Positions 16,901-25,118 of a stretch of DNA of 64,000 nucleotides are shown one piece after another (within the stretch, counting starts at the first letter, position 1; each line of letters begins with the position of its first letter). The position numbers were made by a program, and so were the translations under genes. Below the pieces are notes generated by a model. That model saw only the letters and a list, made by a program, of their open reading frames with translations, did no database searches and was not told the DNA's origin. This DNA comes from CALINB01 sp938045325 (GTDB lineage: Bacteria > Pseudomonadota > Alphaproteobacteria > Rhodospirillales > CALINB01), in contig JAYNQW010000004.1 in NCBI GenBank assembly GCA_038114465.1, forward strand, positions 62,001-126,000, given 5' to 3'.

Positions 16901-18433
16901 ATGGCGAATAGAACAATCGGAGACGGCTTCACGATCGGTATTCTCGGGGCTGGTGCCATGGGCCGCGGGATTGCACAAGTTGCCGCGCTTGGTGGCTTAT
17001 CGGTAGTTTTGGTCGATGGCCAGGACGGCGTTGCTGAAGAGGCCCGTGCTTTTGTCAAAAATATGCTCGGCCGCGCCGTCGAAAAAAATCGCCTCGAACA
17101 AAACGATGCCGATAAGGCCATGACATTGATCGGCACCGGCAACCGTATCGAAAACCTTAAAGATTGTGACCTCGTGATCGAAGCAATCATTGAAGATATC
17201 GAGATCAAAAAAGAAACCTTCAAAAGACTCGAGGAATTATGCGGCAGCGAAACCATCCTCGCGTCGAACACCTCGGCTTTGCCGATTTCCGTCATCGGAT
17301 CGGCATGTGAACATCGCGGCCGCATTGCCGGCATGCATTTTTTCAATCCGGTGCCGCTGATGAAGCTGGTTGAAATCATCCACACGCCGTTTACCGATCC
17401 CGATGTGATCGAACTGCTGTGCGAAGTTGCCAAGCGCATGACCCGCACACCAGTCCGGGTCAAAGATAATCCTGGCTTTCTTGCCGGTAACACCGGCCGG
17501 GCGTTTTTTACCGAAGCCCTGCGCATCCATCAGGAACAAATTGCGCCGCCTGCAGATATCGACCGGATCGCGCGTGAGGCCGGCGGTTTCCGCATGGGAC
17601 CGTTCGAGCTCATCGACCTCATCGGCATGGATGTAAACTACCCGGCAACCCTGTCGATGTTTCACGATTTCTTCAGCGAGCCCCGCTACCGGCCGAGCCC
17701 GGATTATCGTTTGCTTTTTGAATCAAAAACCTTGGGGCGCAAAACCGGTCAAGGATTTTACCGTTACGGTGATGACAAAAAACCGATCATCGAACCCGAA
17801 CCCAATACGCCGGAAAAACTGCCGGAAGCTGTTTGGGTTTGGGGCCACGACAAAACTGCAAAGAAAAAGCTGGCCGATCTTGCCAAAAATGCCGGGGTTA
17901 AAGTGGAAGCCGGCAAAAACCCCGGTAAAGGTACACTCGCTTTAATCGCGCCGCTCGCTGATGACGCTACAACAACAGCGCTTAAACTCGGCATCGATCC
18001 CGCTCGAACCGTTGCCGTCGATACAGTATTTGGATGGGATGCCCGGCGGACGGCCATGGCGCCGCCCGGTGCGGATACGGCAATCGTCGACCAGGCCCTC
18101 GCCCTGCTGGCCTCGGACGGCGTCAAAGTCACACGGGTTAACGATTCGCCCGGTTTTGTTATGCCGCGCATCCAGGCCGTGATGACAAACCTAAGTTGTG
18201 AGAACTGTCAGCTTGGCGTCGCAACACCGGATGATCTCGATACCGCAATGAAACTAGGCTTCAACTACCCGGAAGGGCCGCTCGAAGCCGGCGATAGGCT
18301 GGGTGGCGAAACGATCCTCAGTCTGATTGAATCGCTTTATTCGTTTTATGGCGACGGCCGTTACCGGACCAGCCCCTGGTTGAAACGCCGGGCGCAACTC
18401 GGCATCTCCCTCAAGACTTCTGAGCGATCATAG
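16901..18433 (+). CDS. 3-hydroxyacyl-CoA dehydrogenase, two-module PaaH type
   Basis: This NAD-dependent enzyme oxidises 3-hydroxyacyl-CoA to 3-ketoacyl-CoA. Residues about 10-190 are the Rossmann domain (GILGAGAMGRGIAQ), followed by HFFNPVPLMKLVEI with the catalytic His and the NTSALPIS loop. About 190-290 is the first C-terminal helical domain. Residues about 390-510 contain a second, related helical module (NDSPGFVMPRI, then MKLGFNYPEGP). The 510-residue length matches PaaH, which acts in phenylacetate breakdown. It lies 4 bases after the thiolase and 10 bases before the hydroxyacid dehydrogenase, clearly in one operon. It follows that the operon handles CoA esters, perhaps from ring cleavage. 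Confidence 0.92.
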   Translation: MANRTIGDGFTIGILGAGAMGRGIAQVAALGGLSVVLVDGQDGVAEEARAFVKNMLGRAVEKNRLEQNDADKAMTLIGTGNRIENLKDCDLVIEAIIEDIEIKKETFKRLEELCGSETILASNTSALPISVIGSACEHRGRIAGMHFFNPVPLMKLVEIIHTPFTDPDVIELLCEVAKRMTRTPVRVKDNPGFLAGNTGRAFFTEALRIHQEQIAPPADIDRIAREAGGFRMGPFELIDLIGMDVNYPATLSMFHDFFSEPRYRPSPDYRLLFESKTLGRKTGQGFYRYGDDKKPIIEPEPNTPEKLPEAVWVWGHDKTAKKKLADLAKNAGVKVEAGKNPGKGTLALIAPLADDATTTALKLGIDPARTVAVDTVFGWDARRTAMAPPGADTAIVDQALALLASDGVKVTRVNDSPGFVMPRIQAVMTNLSCENCQLGVATPDDLDTAMKLGFNYPEGPLEAGDRLGGETILSLIESLYSFYGDGRYRTSPWLKRRAQLGISLKTSERS

Positions 18434-18443
18434 GGCCGGTTTC

Positions 18444-19418
18444 ATGAAAATTCTGCACAGCCTCACTTACAAAACGAATTTATTCGATATGTTGCAGAAG
18501 AAATATTCCGACATTCAATTCGTTCGCATTGAAACACCCGAGGATATTAAACGTGAATGTTCCGATTGCGACGCATTGATCGTTGCCGGCAGCCGTTACA
18601 ATAACGAAGTCGCCGATACCCTTCGCCAACACGCCAAAAAGTTACGCTGGATTCAAGCCGGCTCCGACGGCCTCGATAAATTCGTGAAGCCCGGCATTCC
18701 CGACGGGGTAACTATTACAAATACCAGCGGCACCAAAGGCGGCACCATCGCCGAGCATGCCATCGGCTTGCTGATTGCACTGCACCAGAAAATACATCGC
18801 TATGAACGCATGCGCGACAACCGGGACTGGCAGGCAGGCCGCATCGCCATGCGCCCGCTCGTCGGCTCCATTGAAAATCAAACGCTGCTGATACTTGGCT
18901 ACGGACATATCGGCAAGGAGATTGCGCGCAAAGCCAAGGCCTTCGATGCCACCGTGATCGCTTTCAACAGATCCGGCAAAAACGGCGGCGAGGCTGATGA
19001 AGTCGTATCGATCGAAAAACTGCACGACTATCTGCCGAAGGCCGATGCCGTTTTTTTCTCGATGCCCTTTACAAAACAAACCCGCGGCATATTCGGCGCC
19101 AAAGAAATCGGAATGGTGAAGGACGGCGCTATGATCGTTAATGTGGCCCGCGGCGAATTGATCGATACCGATGCCATGGTCAAAGCTCTTCAGGAAGGCA
19201 AACTCGGCGGCGCCGGTCTTGACGTGATTGAACCGGAACCCCTTCCCGCCGATCACCCCTTGTGGGACATCGAGAATGTGATTGTCTCGCCCCATGTTGC
19301 CGGTCACGGCGGGCCGCTTTATGAGCGGATCGCCGAACTTTATGCAGACAATATCGAGCGCTTTTATAACGGCGAGCCCCTGCGCAATATCATTAACCTT
19401 GAAGATCACGCGGTATAA
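18444..19418 (+). CDS. D-2-hydroxyacid dehydrogenase
   Basis: This 324-residue NAD(P)-dependent dehydrogenase belongs to the phosphoglycerate dehydrogenase/glyoxylate reductase superfamily. The N-terminal substrate domain is followed by the Rossmann loop LGYGHIGKEIA, the catalytic Arg in NVARGELIDTD, the Glu in LDVIEPEPL and the His in SPHVAGHGG. It is third in the thiolase operon and starts 10 bases after the preceding stop. It is only distantly similar to the enzyme at 3778. Reduction of a 2-oxo acid produced in the same pathway is likely; the substrate is not predictable. Confidence 0.88.
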   Translation: MKILHSLTYKTNLFDMLQKKYSDIQFVRIETPEDIKRECSDCDALIVAGSRYNNEVADTLRQHAKKLRWIQAGSDGLDKFVKPGIPDGVTITNTSGTKGGTIAEHAIGLLIALHQKIHRYERMRDNRDWQAGRIAMRPLVGSIENQTLLILGYGHIGKEIARKAKAFDATVIAFNRSGKNGGEADEVVSIEKLHDYLPKADAVFFSMPFTKQTRGIFGAKEIGMVKDGAMIVNVARGELIDTDAMVKALQEGKLGGAGLDVIEPEPLPADHPLWDIENVIVSPHVAGHGGPLYERIAELYADNIERFYNGEPLRNIINLEDHAV

Positions 19419-19421
19419 CAA

Positions 19422-20423
19422 ATGAGCGAATTTACCATTACCCTGGGCTGCAATGCTTACGACCGAAATATCCCTGTCATGGATGGGCGCGTGCCGATTG
19501 AAGGCTGCGAAGTGGCCGCCGTCAAACTGCCCGGCCAGCAACTGCATGTCCGCGCCCTGCAACGCCAGGAATTCGACGTCACCGAGCTTTCCGTCAGCAG
19601 CTATTTGATGCAAGTCGCCAACGGCGAAAACAAATATCTCGCCATTCCCATTTTTACATCCCGCGCATTCCGTCACCGGTGCTTTTACATCCGCACCGAC
19701 CGGGGCATTGATACGCCAAAAGATTTGGAAGGCAAGAAAGTCGGCTTGCCGGAGTACCAAGTGACCGTTGCGCTTTGGACCCGCGGCATTCTACAGGACG
19801 AATATGGTGTCGATTTCAAAAAACTGAAATACCGTAACGGCGGCGTCAATCAAGCCGGCCGGGAAGAACGGCTCGCGCTCGACCTGCCCGGCGACATCGA
19901 CGTCGAACCAGTCCCGAAAGACAAAACCCTATCGGATCTCTTGGCCTCCGGCGAGATCGATGCGGTCATCGCCCCGGACGTGCCAAAATGTTTCAGGGAA
20001 AACCATCCGCAGGTCGCCCGCCTGTTTCCTGACCATATCGCGGAAGAAAAAAATTATTACCGCAAAACCGGGTTCTTCCCGATGATGCATTTGATTGCGG
20101 TCCGCAAATCGCTTGCTCAAGAGCATCCCTGGCTCGCACCGAACGTTTACAAAGCTTTCGTCGAGGCCAAACGCCTCGTCATGGCGGAATACGATGGGAT
20201 AGCTGCCTATTCCGCCAATATGCTAACCCTGCCCTGGTTCGCCGATGATCTGGCCGCGACCAAAGAGCTGATGAGCGAGGATTATTGGCCGTACGGCGTC
20301 GCGGACAACCGCAAGGAGCTCGAAACACTCGCACGCTATTCTGAAGAGCAATTCCTCGCCAAACGCCGGATCGATGTCGACGAGCTTTTCGCCCCCGGCA
20401 CCCATGACCTGCCGGGAATTTAA
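19422..20423 (+). CDS. 4,5-dihydroxyphthalate decarboxylase-like / type II PBP-fold protein
   Basis: The 333-residue protein starts MSEFTITLGCNAYDRN without a signal peptide. It has the periplasmic-binding type II fold (GKKVGLPEYQVTVALWTRG, then DAVIAPDVPKCF). This pattern is that of 4,5-dihydroxyphthalate decarboxylase (Pht5) and its relatives, cytosolic enzymes derived from binding proteins. The gene follows the hydroxyacid dehydrogenase by 3 bases and ends the thiolase operon, so it is likely co-expressed with it. A decarboxylase acting on a hydroxylated aromatic acid would fit the operon, but many homologues are uncharacterised, and a substrate-binding role cannot be excluded. Confidence 0.78.
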   Translation: MSEFTITLGCNAYDRNIPVMDGRVPIEGCEVAAVKLPGQQLHVRALQRQEFDVTELSVSSYLMQVANGENKYLAIPIFTSRAFRHRCFYIRTDRGIDTPKDLEGKKVGLPEYQVTVALWTRGILQDEYGVDFKKLKYRNGGVNQAGREERLALDLPGDIDVEPVPKDKTLSDLLASGEIDAVIAPDVPKCFRENHPQVARLFPDHIAEEKNYYRKTGFFPMMHLIAVRKSLAQEHPWLAPNVYKAFVEAKRLVMAEYDGIAAYSANMLTLPWFADDLAATKELMSEDYWPYGVADNRKELETLARYSEEQFLAKRRIDVDELFAPGTHDLPGI

Positions 20424-20426
20424 AAC

Positions 20427-21314
20427 TTATTGAGCTTGCTCGCGTTTTCGCAGTTGCTCGCGATGATAAATATAAAGGCCACTGGTGACGATGACGGCCG
20501 CACCCGATAGGGTCCAAATGCTGGGCACGGTGGCGAAAAAACTGTAGCCGAAAATTGTCGACCAAATCAGATGCGAATAAAAATACGGCGCCACCGTCGG
20601 TGCCGGCGCAACCTGATAAGCCTTAATCATCGCAAAGTGTCCGATCCCGGCGCTCGTTCCCATCATCGCCATCATCCCCCATTCGATCAGGCTCGGTTGA
20701 ATCCAAACGAACGGAACAACCACACTTAAAATGATCGTGCCGCCGAGGGCCGAATACACCAACGATGTCGCCGCTGAATCGCTGTCGCTCACCCTGCGTG
20801 TGAATACTTGATAAAACATCTGGCAAAAGGCGGCACCGAGCATAAACAGCGCACCTGTTTGCATCATATCCGTCCCCGGGCGAATGATGATTAAAGCCCC
20901 GGCAAAGCCGAAGACGACACCGAGCCAACGCCGATAACCGATACGTTCACCGAGAAACGGGGCTGCCAGCGCTGTCACTAGGATCGGCACTAGGAACATG
21001 ATCGCGCTCGCATCAGCTAAGGGAATATGGCTGATACCGGAAAAATAACATGCTGTTGCGACGATCATTAGCAACGAACGCAGACTTTGAAAACCAATGT
21101 GCGTGGTCTTCAGGGTACGGGGGAAAGCGATGCCGAGGACGGCGAGCAGCATAACGATATGGAACACATACCGCGCCCAGACGACTTGGGTAATCGAATA
21201 GTCCGCCGATAAGGTTTTGGCGAAAATATTGACGCTGGCGAGGAAGAAGCAGCCGAACAACATCCACAGGATGCCTTTTGCCGCCGACTGCGGCCCCCGT
21301 TTAGGGGCCTTCAT
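20427..21314 (-). CDS. EamA/DMT-family membrane transporter
   Basis: This is an inner-membrane protein with about ten hydrophobic segments and two EamA repeats. The first contains SVNIFAKTLSADYSITQVVWARYVF (segments 1-2); the second begins near AAFCQMFYQVFTRRVS. The frame opens at 21395, but MKAPKRGPQ at 21314 is the better start because it leads straight into the first membrane helix; it overlaps the 3' end of the dehydratase gene by 14 bases. As the last gene of a five-gene catabolic-looking unit it probably exports or imports a substrate or product of that pathway. DMT proteins move amino acids, purines, drugs and organic acids, so specificity is open. Confidence 0.85.
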   Translation of the reverse strand: MKAPKRGPQSAAKGILWMLFGCFFLASVNIFAKTLSADYSITQVVWARYVFHIVMLLAVLGIAFPRTLKTTHIGFQSLRSLLMIVATACYFSGISHIPLADASAIMFLVPILVTALAAPFLGERIGYRRWLGVVFGFAGALIIIRPGTDMMQTGALFMLGAAFCQMFYQVFTRRVSDSDSAATSLVYSALGGTIILSVVVPFVWIQPSLIEWGMMAMMGTSAGIGHFAMIKAYQVAPAPTVAPYFYSHLIWSTIFGYSFFATVPSIWTLSGAAVIVTSGLYIYHREQLRKREQAQ

Positions 21315-22452
21315 CAGCAGGCAAGCGAAGTTTACGCAAGGGAAACGGCTTACCGGCGTTCTTGATGAGCGCGTCTTCGTTGATATCCACGCCAAGACCT
21401 GGCGCCGTCGGAATCGGAATATATCCGTTCGTCGGTTTCAATTGGTTCGGCGAGACCTCATCGCCGAGCTCGACGAAGGGGAGGAAATATTCCGTGATGA
21501 TGAAATTCGGCATTAAAGCGGACGCCTGAACCGTCGCCGCCAACCCGAGCACGGTTGAGTTATAGTTATGCGGCGACATGGCCACATAATGGGGCTCGGC
21601 CATTGCCGCGATTTCCTTCATCTCTAATATTCCGCCAACGCTCGCGATATCGACATTGAGAATATCGGCTGCCATCGCATCCAGCACCGGTCGCACGCCG
21701 GCTTTGGCGTAAATTGCCTCACCGGTGACCACAGGCAAGCTGATCTTGGCGCGGATTTCGGCCAAGGCATCGACGTTTTCCCACATGCAGGGCTCTTCGA
21801 AATAATACGGATTAAACTCGGCATAGCGGTCGGCCAAACGAATGGCATGCATCGGTGCCAGGCGGCGATGCAAATCGAGCAGAATATCGACATTCGGTCC
21901 AACGGCTTTACGTACGGTCCCGAGAATTTCAACAGAGTAGTCTTCCTGCTCACGGGAAATGTGATTACGCCACGGTCCCGTAACCGGATCCATTTTGATC
22001 GCATCAAACCCATCTTTAACGACTTTTTCCGCAGCCTTGGCGTAATCCTTGGCACTGGTCATCTTGTAGTACCAGCCGTTGGCATAAACCCGGATTTTGT
22101 CGCGCACCGGGCCACCGAGAAGGTTATAGACCGGCTGATTAAGCGCTTTGCCGCAAATATCCCACATCGCCGTCTCGATGCCCGAAACAGCGCTGTAAAA
22201 TTCGAGTGAGCCGCGCCGCTGCGCGTAATCATCGAAGGCGATTTGTGTGAAATGCTTGATTTGAAATGGATCGCGCCCGATCAAATATCGCCCCAATTCT
22301 TCGACATGAGCCGTCACCGCCCGGTCGCGGTCGTATTGCGAATATGCTTCACCCCACCCGACAACGCCATCATCGGTCTCGACCTTGACGTAAACCCAGT
22401 TTTTACGCCAGCCCGGGTGAACTGGAAAACATGTGACCGCCTTAACCTTCAT
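21301..22452 (-). CDS. Enolase-superfamily sugar-acid dehydratase (mandelate racemase/MLE type)
   Basis: The 383-residue enzyme has an N-terminal capping domain (VVGWGEAYSQYDRD) and a TIM-barrel. Metal ligands are Asp in DILLDLHRRL, Glu in YFEEPCMWEN and Glu in VVTGEAIY. A His in DLHRR and another in MSPHNYNS are the likely acid/base residues, as in D-galactonate and related sugar-acid dehydratases. The gene begins 5 bases after the ComA-like gene and overlaps the transporter gene. It probably dehydrates an aldonate or similar polyhydroxy acid to a 2-keto-3-deoxy product. Exact stereochemistry cannot be read from sequence. Confidence 0.88.
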   Translation of the reverse strand: MKVKAVTCFPVHPGWRKNWVYVKVETDDGVVGWGEAYSQYDRDRAVTAHVEELGRYLIGRDPFQIKHFTQIAFDDYAQRRGSLEFYSAVSGIETAMWDICGKALNQPVYNLLGGPVRDKIRVYANGWYYKMTSAKDYAKAAEKVVKDGFDAIKMDPVTGPWRNHISREQEDYSVEILGTVRKAVGPNVDILLDLHRRLAPMHAIRLADRYAEFNPYYFEEPCMWENVDALAEIRAKISLPVVTGEAIYAKAGVRPVLDAMAADILNVDIASVGGILEMKEIAAMAEPHYVAMSPHNYNSTVLGLAATVQASALMPNFIITEYFLPFVELGDEVSPNQLKPTNGYIPIPTAPGLGVDINEDALIKNAGKPFPLRKLRLPADEGP

Positions 22453-22457
22453 CGCTT

Positions 22458-23258
22458 CTATCCTTTTCTATTTTCAGGTAGCCAATCTTTAATGGCTTGA
22501 AAATCGACCGAACGGCCAAGGCCGCGGCGCATGTTTTCAAGCCAGAATACCTCTTCAAACAACACGTTGGGGCCGATATTGATCGTTGGGCCGTAATTTA
22601 GCAAGAACCAGGTTTGCTGTTTGCGTTCGACGGATTCAATGATCAGGTTTTCGATCCCGACCAATTCAATAAGCTCGTGCATACGATCTGCGGTCGGCGC
22701 CTTGCCGTCTTTACCGAGAACCACATCCACTTCGCCTTCTTCGATGATGACAAATTTCGCCCCGGCGTCTAAAAGCGCCTTGATATCCTTGGATGCCGCT
22801 TTCGGATCGAGTGGCTCAGTGGGCGTTTTGATCCCCCATTCGAGCAACACATCAAAGCCCTTCTTCGCACATTGCTCGACCTTATTCATTTTTTCCTGTT
22901 CGGAAATCTCAAGATAATTGGTCGAGACCTCAATCGCGCTGCAACCCGCGTCATATAAGTAATCGATTAATCTGTCCCAATGACCTTGCAGATGACAAAT
23001 CTCGCCGGTCGTACCGCCGGTCAGCGTTTTAACGTCATAAGACTTGTACAGCTTAATCTGCTCGAGGAATAAGTCTTCCGAATAAAATCGCGGATTGTAA
23101 TTGCGGAACTTCACGTAATCGATCCAGGCCGCACCGGTCTCCAGATAAGCATCGATCATTTTCAGGCCATAACCCGGATCACGCACTAGCGTGAGGCCCG
23201 ACTTCCGCGGTTTATCTTCCCGTTCGATAATTTCAATAAAATCGAGAGCGTATTTCAT
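22458..23258 (-). CDS. Phosphosulfolactate synthase (ComA)-family protein, divergent active-site loop
   Basis: The 266 residues follow the ComA TIM-barrel pattern throughout: RKSGLTLVRDPGYG, AAWIDYVKF, LYKSYDVKTLTGGTTGE, GCSAIEVSTNYLEIS, GFDVLLEWG, GAKFVIIEEGE, and FEEVFWLENMRRGLG. ComA adds sulfite to phosphoenolpyruvate in coenzyme M synthesis, and relatives occur in bacteria. Here the family loop that I recall as KFGWGT after the first barrel strands reads KFRNYN, so the substrate may differ. It lies 18 bases after the SDR gene and 5 before the dehydratase, in a five-gene unit. Its role may be an aldol-type addition or cleavage; coenzyme M synthesis is unlikely since no other com genes are present. 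Confidence 0.75.
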   Translation of the reverse strand: MKYALDFIEIIEREDKPRKSGLTLVRDPGYGLKMIDAYLETGAAWIDYVKFRNYNPRFYSEDLFLEQIKLYKSYDVKTLTGGTTGEICHLQGHWDRLIDYLYDAGCSAIEVSTNYLEISEQEKMNKVEQCAKKGFDVLLEWGIKTPTEPLDPKAASKDIKALLDAGAKFVIIEEGEVDVVLGKDGKAPTADRMHELIELVGIENLIIESVERKQQTWFLLNYGPTINIGPNVLFEEVFWLENMRRGLGRSVDFQAIKDWLPENRKG

Positions 23259-23276
23259 TTCTAAGACCCCTAACCT

Positions 23277-24068
23277 CTAAATGTGTTTCGAGCGCCCACC
23301 ATCAACCTTGATCTCAGTGCCGGTGATCATCTTGCCCCGTTTCGAGGCCAAATAGACGACCGCCCCCGCGACGTCTTCCGCATCAACCGGCTCACCCAAA
23401 GGCACCAGCTCACGCAACCACGCCTCGGCGTCTTTTTCGCTTAAGCCTCGTTCTTTGGCGGTGATCTCGATCAACTCGTCGAAACGCCGGCCTGACGTAA
23501 ACCCGGGCGTGACCACATTGACCGTAATGCCTTTCGGCCCCAATGAACCGGCAAGACTTTTCGAAAAGCCGTGAGTCGCGGCGTTGATCGCCCCGGCCAT
23601 CGCCGCCCAAGGAACCGGTTCCTTACCGTGCAAACCTGAGAGATTAATGATGCGGGCATGGTCGGACTTTTCAAGGTATGGCAAAGCCGCTTCGCACACG
23701 GCCATCAGGCCCAACGGTTTTGCATCGAGCCGGCGCATCCACTCATCATGAGATACCGCGCCCAAACCACCGCGCTTCGATCCGCCCGCGGCATTCACGA
23801 CGATATCAAGCCCGCCCAATGCTTTGGCCGCATCATCGACGGCTTTCTTGACCCCTTCGTTCAAGCCGAGATCGGCAATCACCATCACGAACGTATTATC
23901 CGGATAGCGTTTTTCGAGATCAGCCAGCACTTCGGAACACAGCTTCTCGTCGCGCGCAAATAGCGCCACGGCGGCACCTTCCTTTGCGAACTCCTCGACA
24001 CACGCCTTACCGATCCCGCGGGTCGCACCCGAGATAAATGCCTTCTTGCCCTTTAAACCTAAATCCAC
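23277..24068 (-). CDS. SDR-family protein lacking the YxxxK active site
   Basis: This 263-residue Rossmann-fold protein has SGATRGIGKA (13-22) and NAAGG (92-96). The downstream region normally carrying Tyr-x3-Lys reads AAMAGAINAATHGFSKSL: alignment on the following SKSLA places Ala158 at Tyr and Asn162 at Lys. Both catalytic residues are therefore missing, although the fold and C-terminal VNVVTPGF region are intact. The start is a GTG with gggagg upstream. It stands between the hydroxyisobutyrate-dehydrogenase-like gene (26 bases upstream) and the ComA-like gene (18 bases downstream). It may have a non-redox or altered catalytic role. Confidence 0.83.
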   Translation of the reverse strand: MDLGLKGKKAFISGATRGIGKACVEEFAKEGAAVALFARDEKLCSEVLADLEKRYPDNTFVMVIADLGLNEGVKKAVDDAAKALGGLDIVVNAAGGSKRGGLGAVSHDEWMRRLDAKPLGLMAVCEAALPYLEKSDHARIINLSGLHGKEPVPWAAMAGAINAATHGFSKSLAGSLGPKGITVNVVTPGFTSGRRFDELIEITAKERGLSEKDAEAWLRELVPLGEPVDAEDVAGAVVYLASKRGKMITGTEIKVDGGRSKHI

Positions 24069-24094
24069 TTTCTCGCCTCCCTTTTTCTGTAGTT

Positions 24095-25018
24095 TTATTT
24101 TTTTAGCTCAAGTGTAACACCGTTGTTCTGTTCCCACAGCTTCGCGACACAGGTTTGATCTTCCATGGCGCCGATCTTTTCAGACGCTTCCGTCCACAGC
24201 GCGCTGCACCGTTCGGCAACGGGCGCGAAGGCACCAATAGCATTGGCCATATCGACGGTGATGCGGGTGTCTTTGGCAAGCAAGGTTAAGTCCATGCCAG
24301 TGCCGAACTTGCGCGTGAGAATATGAGGGATGACTTTTTTCTCGATCGGGTTGTTGCGTCCCGTGGCTGCTGCCGTCATCGATTCCATCATAATATCCAT
24401 ATCAAGGCCGAATTTTGCACCTAAGGATAGCGCTTCGATCGCCGTAATCAATGCACTCGCATTGACGTAGTTATTGAGCGCTTTCATGGCGTGACCCGCA
24501 CCAAGATCACCGCAATAAAACAGGCTTTTGCTGTAGGCATCGAACACGGGCCGGCATTTTTCGATCAGCCCTTTGTCGCCACCAGCGGTGATTTCCAAGG
24601 TACCGTCGCGGGCGAAAACCATGCCGCCGGCAACCGGCGCATCAATCATCTCAATACCCTGCTTTGCGAGCTCTTTACCAAGCGCTTGTGTATCAACAGG
24701 ATCGGACGTGCTGGCATCGATAACAATTTTACCTTTGGACAGGCCGTTAATGACACAATCACTGTTACCGTCGCCCAAAATCACTGCACGGACAATCTTG
24801 CTAGTCGGCAACATGGTAATGACGATATCGGCTTCCTCACCGAGAGCGGCCAGCGAGTCGGCCGCTTTAGCCCCCGGATGATCTTTCACAAACGATTCAA
24901 TTTGCGCCGGGCTTGTATCGGAAACAATAACATCAAACCCTGCCTTTGCGATAAAACCGGCCATGGGATAGCCCATTCGGCCAATACCAATAAAACCGAC
25001 CTTTTTTATGTCACTCAC
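24095..25018 (-). CDS. 3-hydroxyisobutyrate dehydrogenase-family NAD(P)-dependent oxidoreductase
   Basis: The 307-residue beta-hydroxyacid dehydrogenase has the Rossmann loop GFIGIGRMGYPMAG at the N-terminus, a substrate-binding signature DAPVAGGMVFARDGTL (about 123-138) and the catalytic Lys in HAMKALNNYVNAS. Relatives include tartronate semialdehyde reductase (GarR) and sulfolactaldehyde reductase, so a reaction on a 3-carbon hydroxy acid or aldehyde is plausible. The start is GTG with gagagg upstream. It is first in the five-gene minus unit, downstream of a terminator that closes the bicupin gene, so a promoter may lie within 25019-25052. Confidence 0.87.
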   Translation of the reverse strand: MSDIKKVGFIGIGRMGYPMAGFIAKAGFDVIVSDTSPAQIESFVKDHPGAKAADSLAALGEEADIVITMLPTSKIVRAVILGDGNSDCVINGLSKGKIVIDASTSDPVDTQALGKELAKQGIEMIDAPVAGGMVFARDGTLEITAGGDKGLIEKCRPVFDAYSKSLFYCGDLGAGHAMKALNNYVNASALITAIEALSLGAKFGLDMDIMMESMTAAATGRNNPIEKKVIPHILTRKFGTGMDLTLLAKDTRITVDMANAIGAFAPVAERCSALWTEASEKIGAMEDQTCVAKLWEQNNGVTLELKK

Positions 25019-25052
25019 GATAAACCTCTCTTAATTCAACGATTAAACTAAA

Positions 25053-25087
25053 ACTGCCCTCCAACGGGATTTCCGAAGAAGGGCAGT
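25053..25087 (-). terminator. Rho-independent terminator after bicupin gene
   Basis: An 8-bp perfect stem (agggcagt at 25080-25087 with actgccct at 25053-25060) has a 19-base loop. On the minus strand it is followed by tttagttta. It lies between the stop of the bicupin gene and the start of the hydroxyacid dehydrogenase gene. Confidence 0.65.
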
Positions 25088-25118
25088 AAAATTCACAACA
25101 AAAATCGAAAGAATCCGA

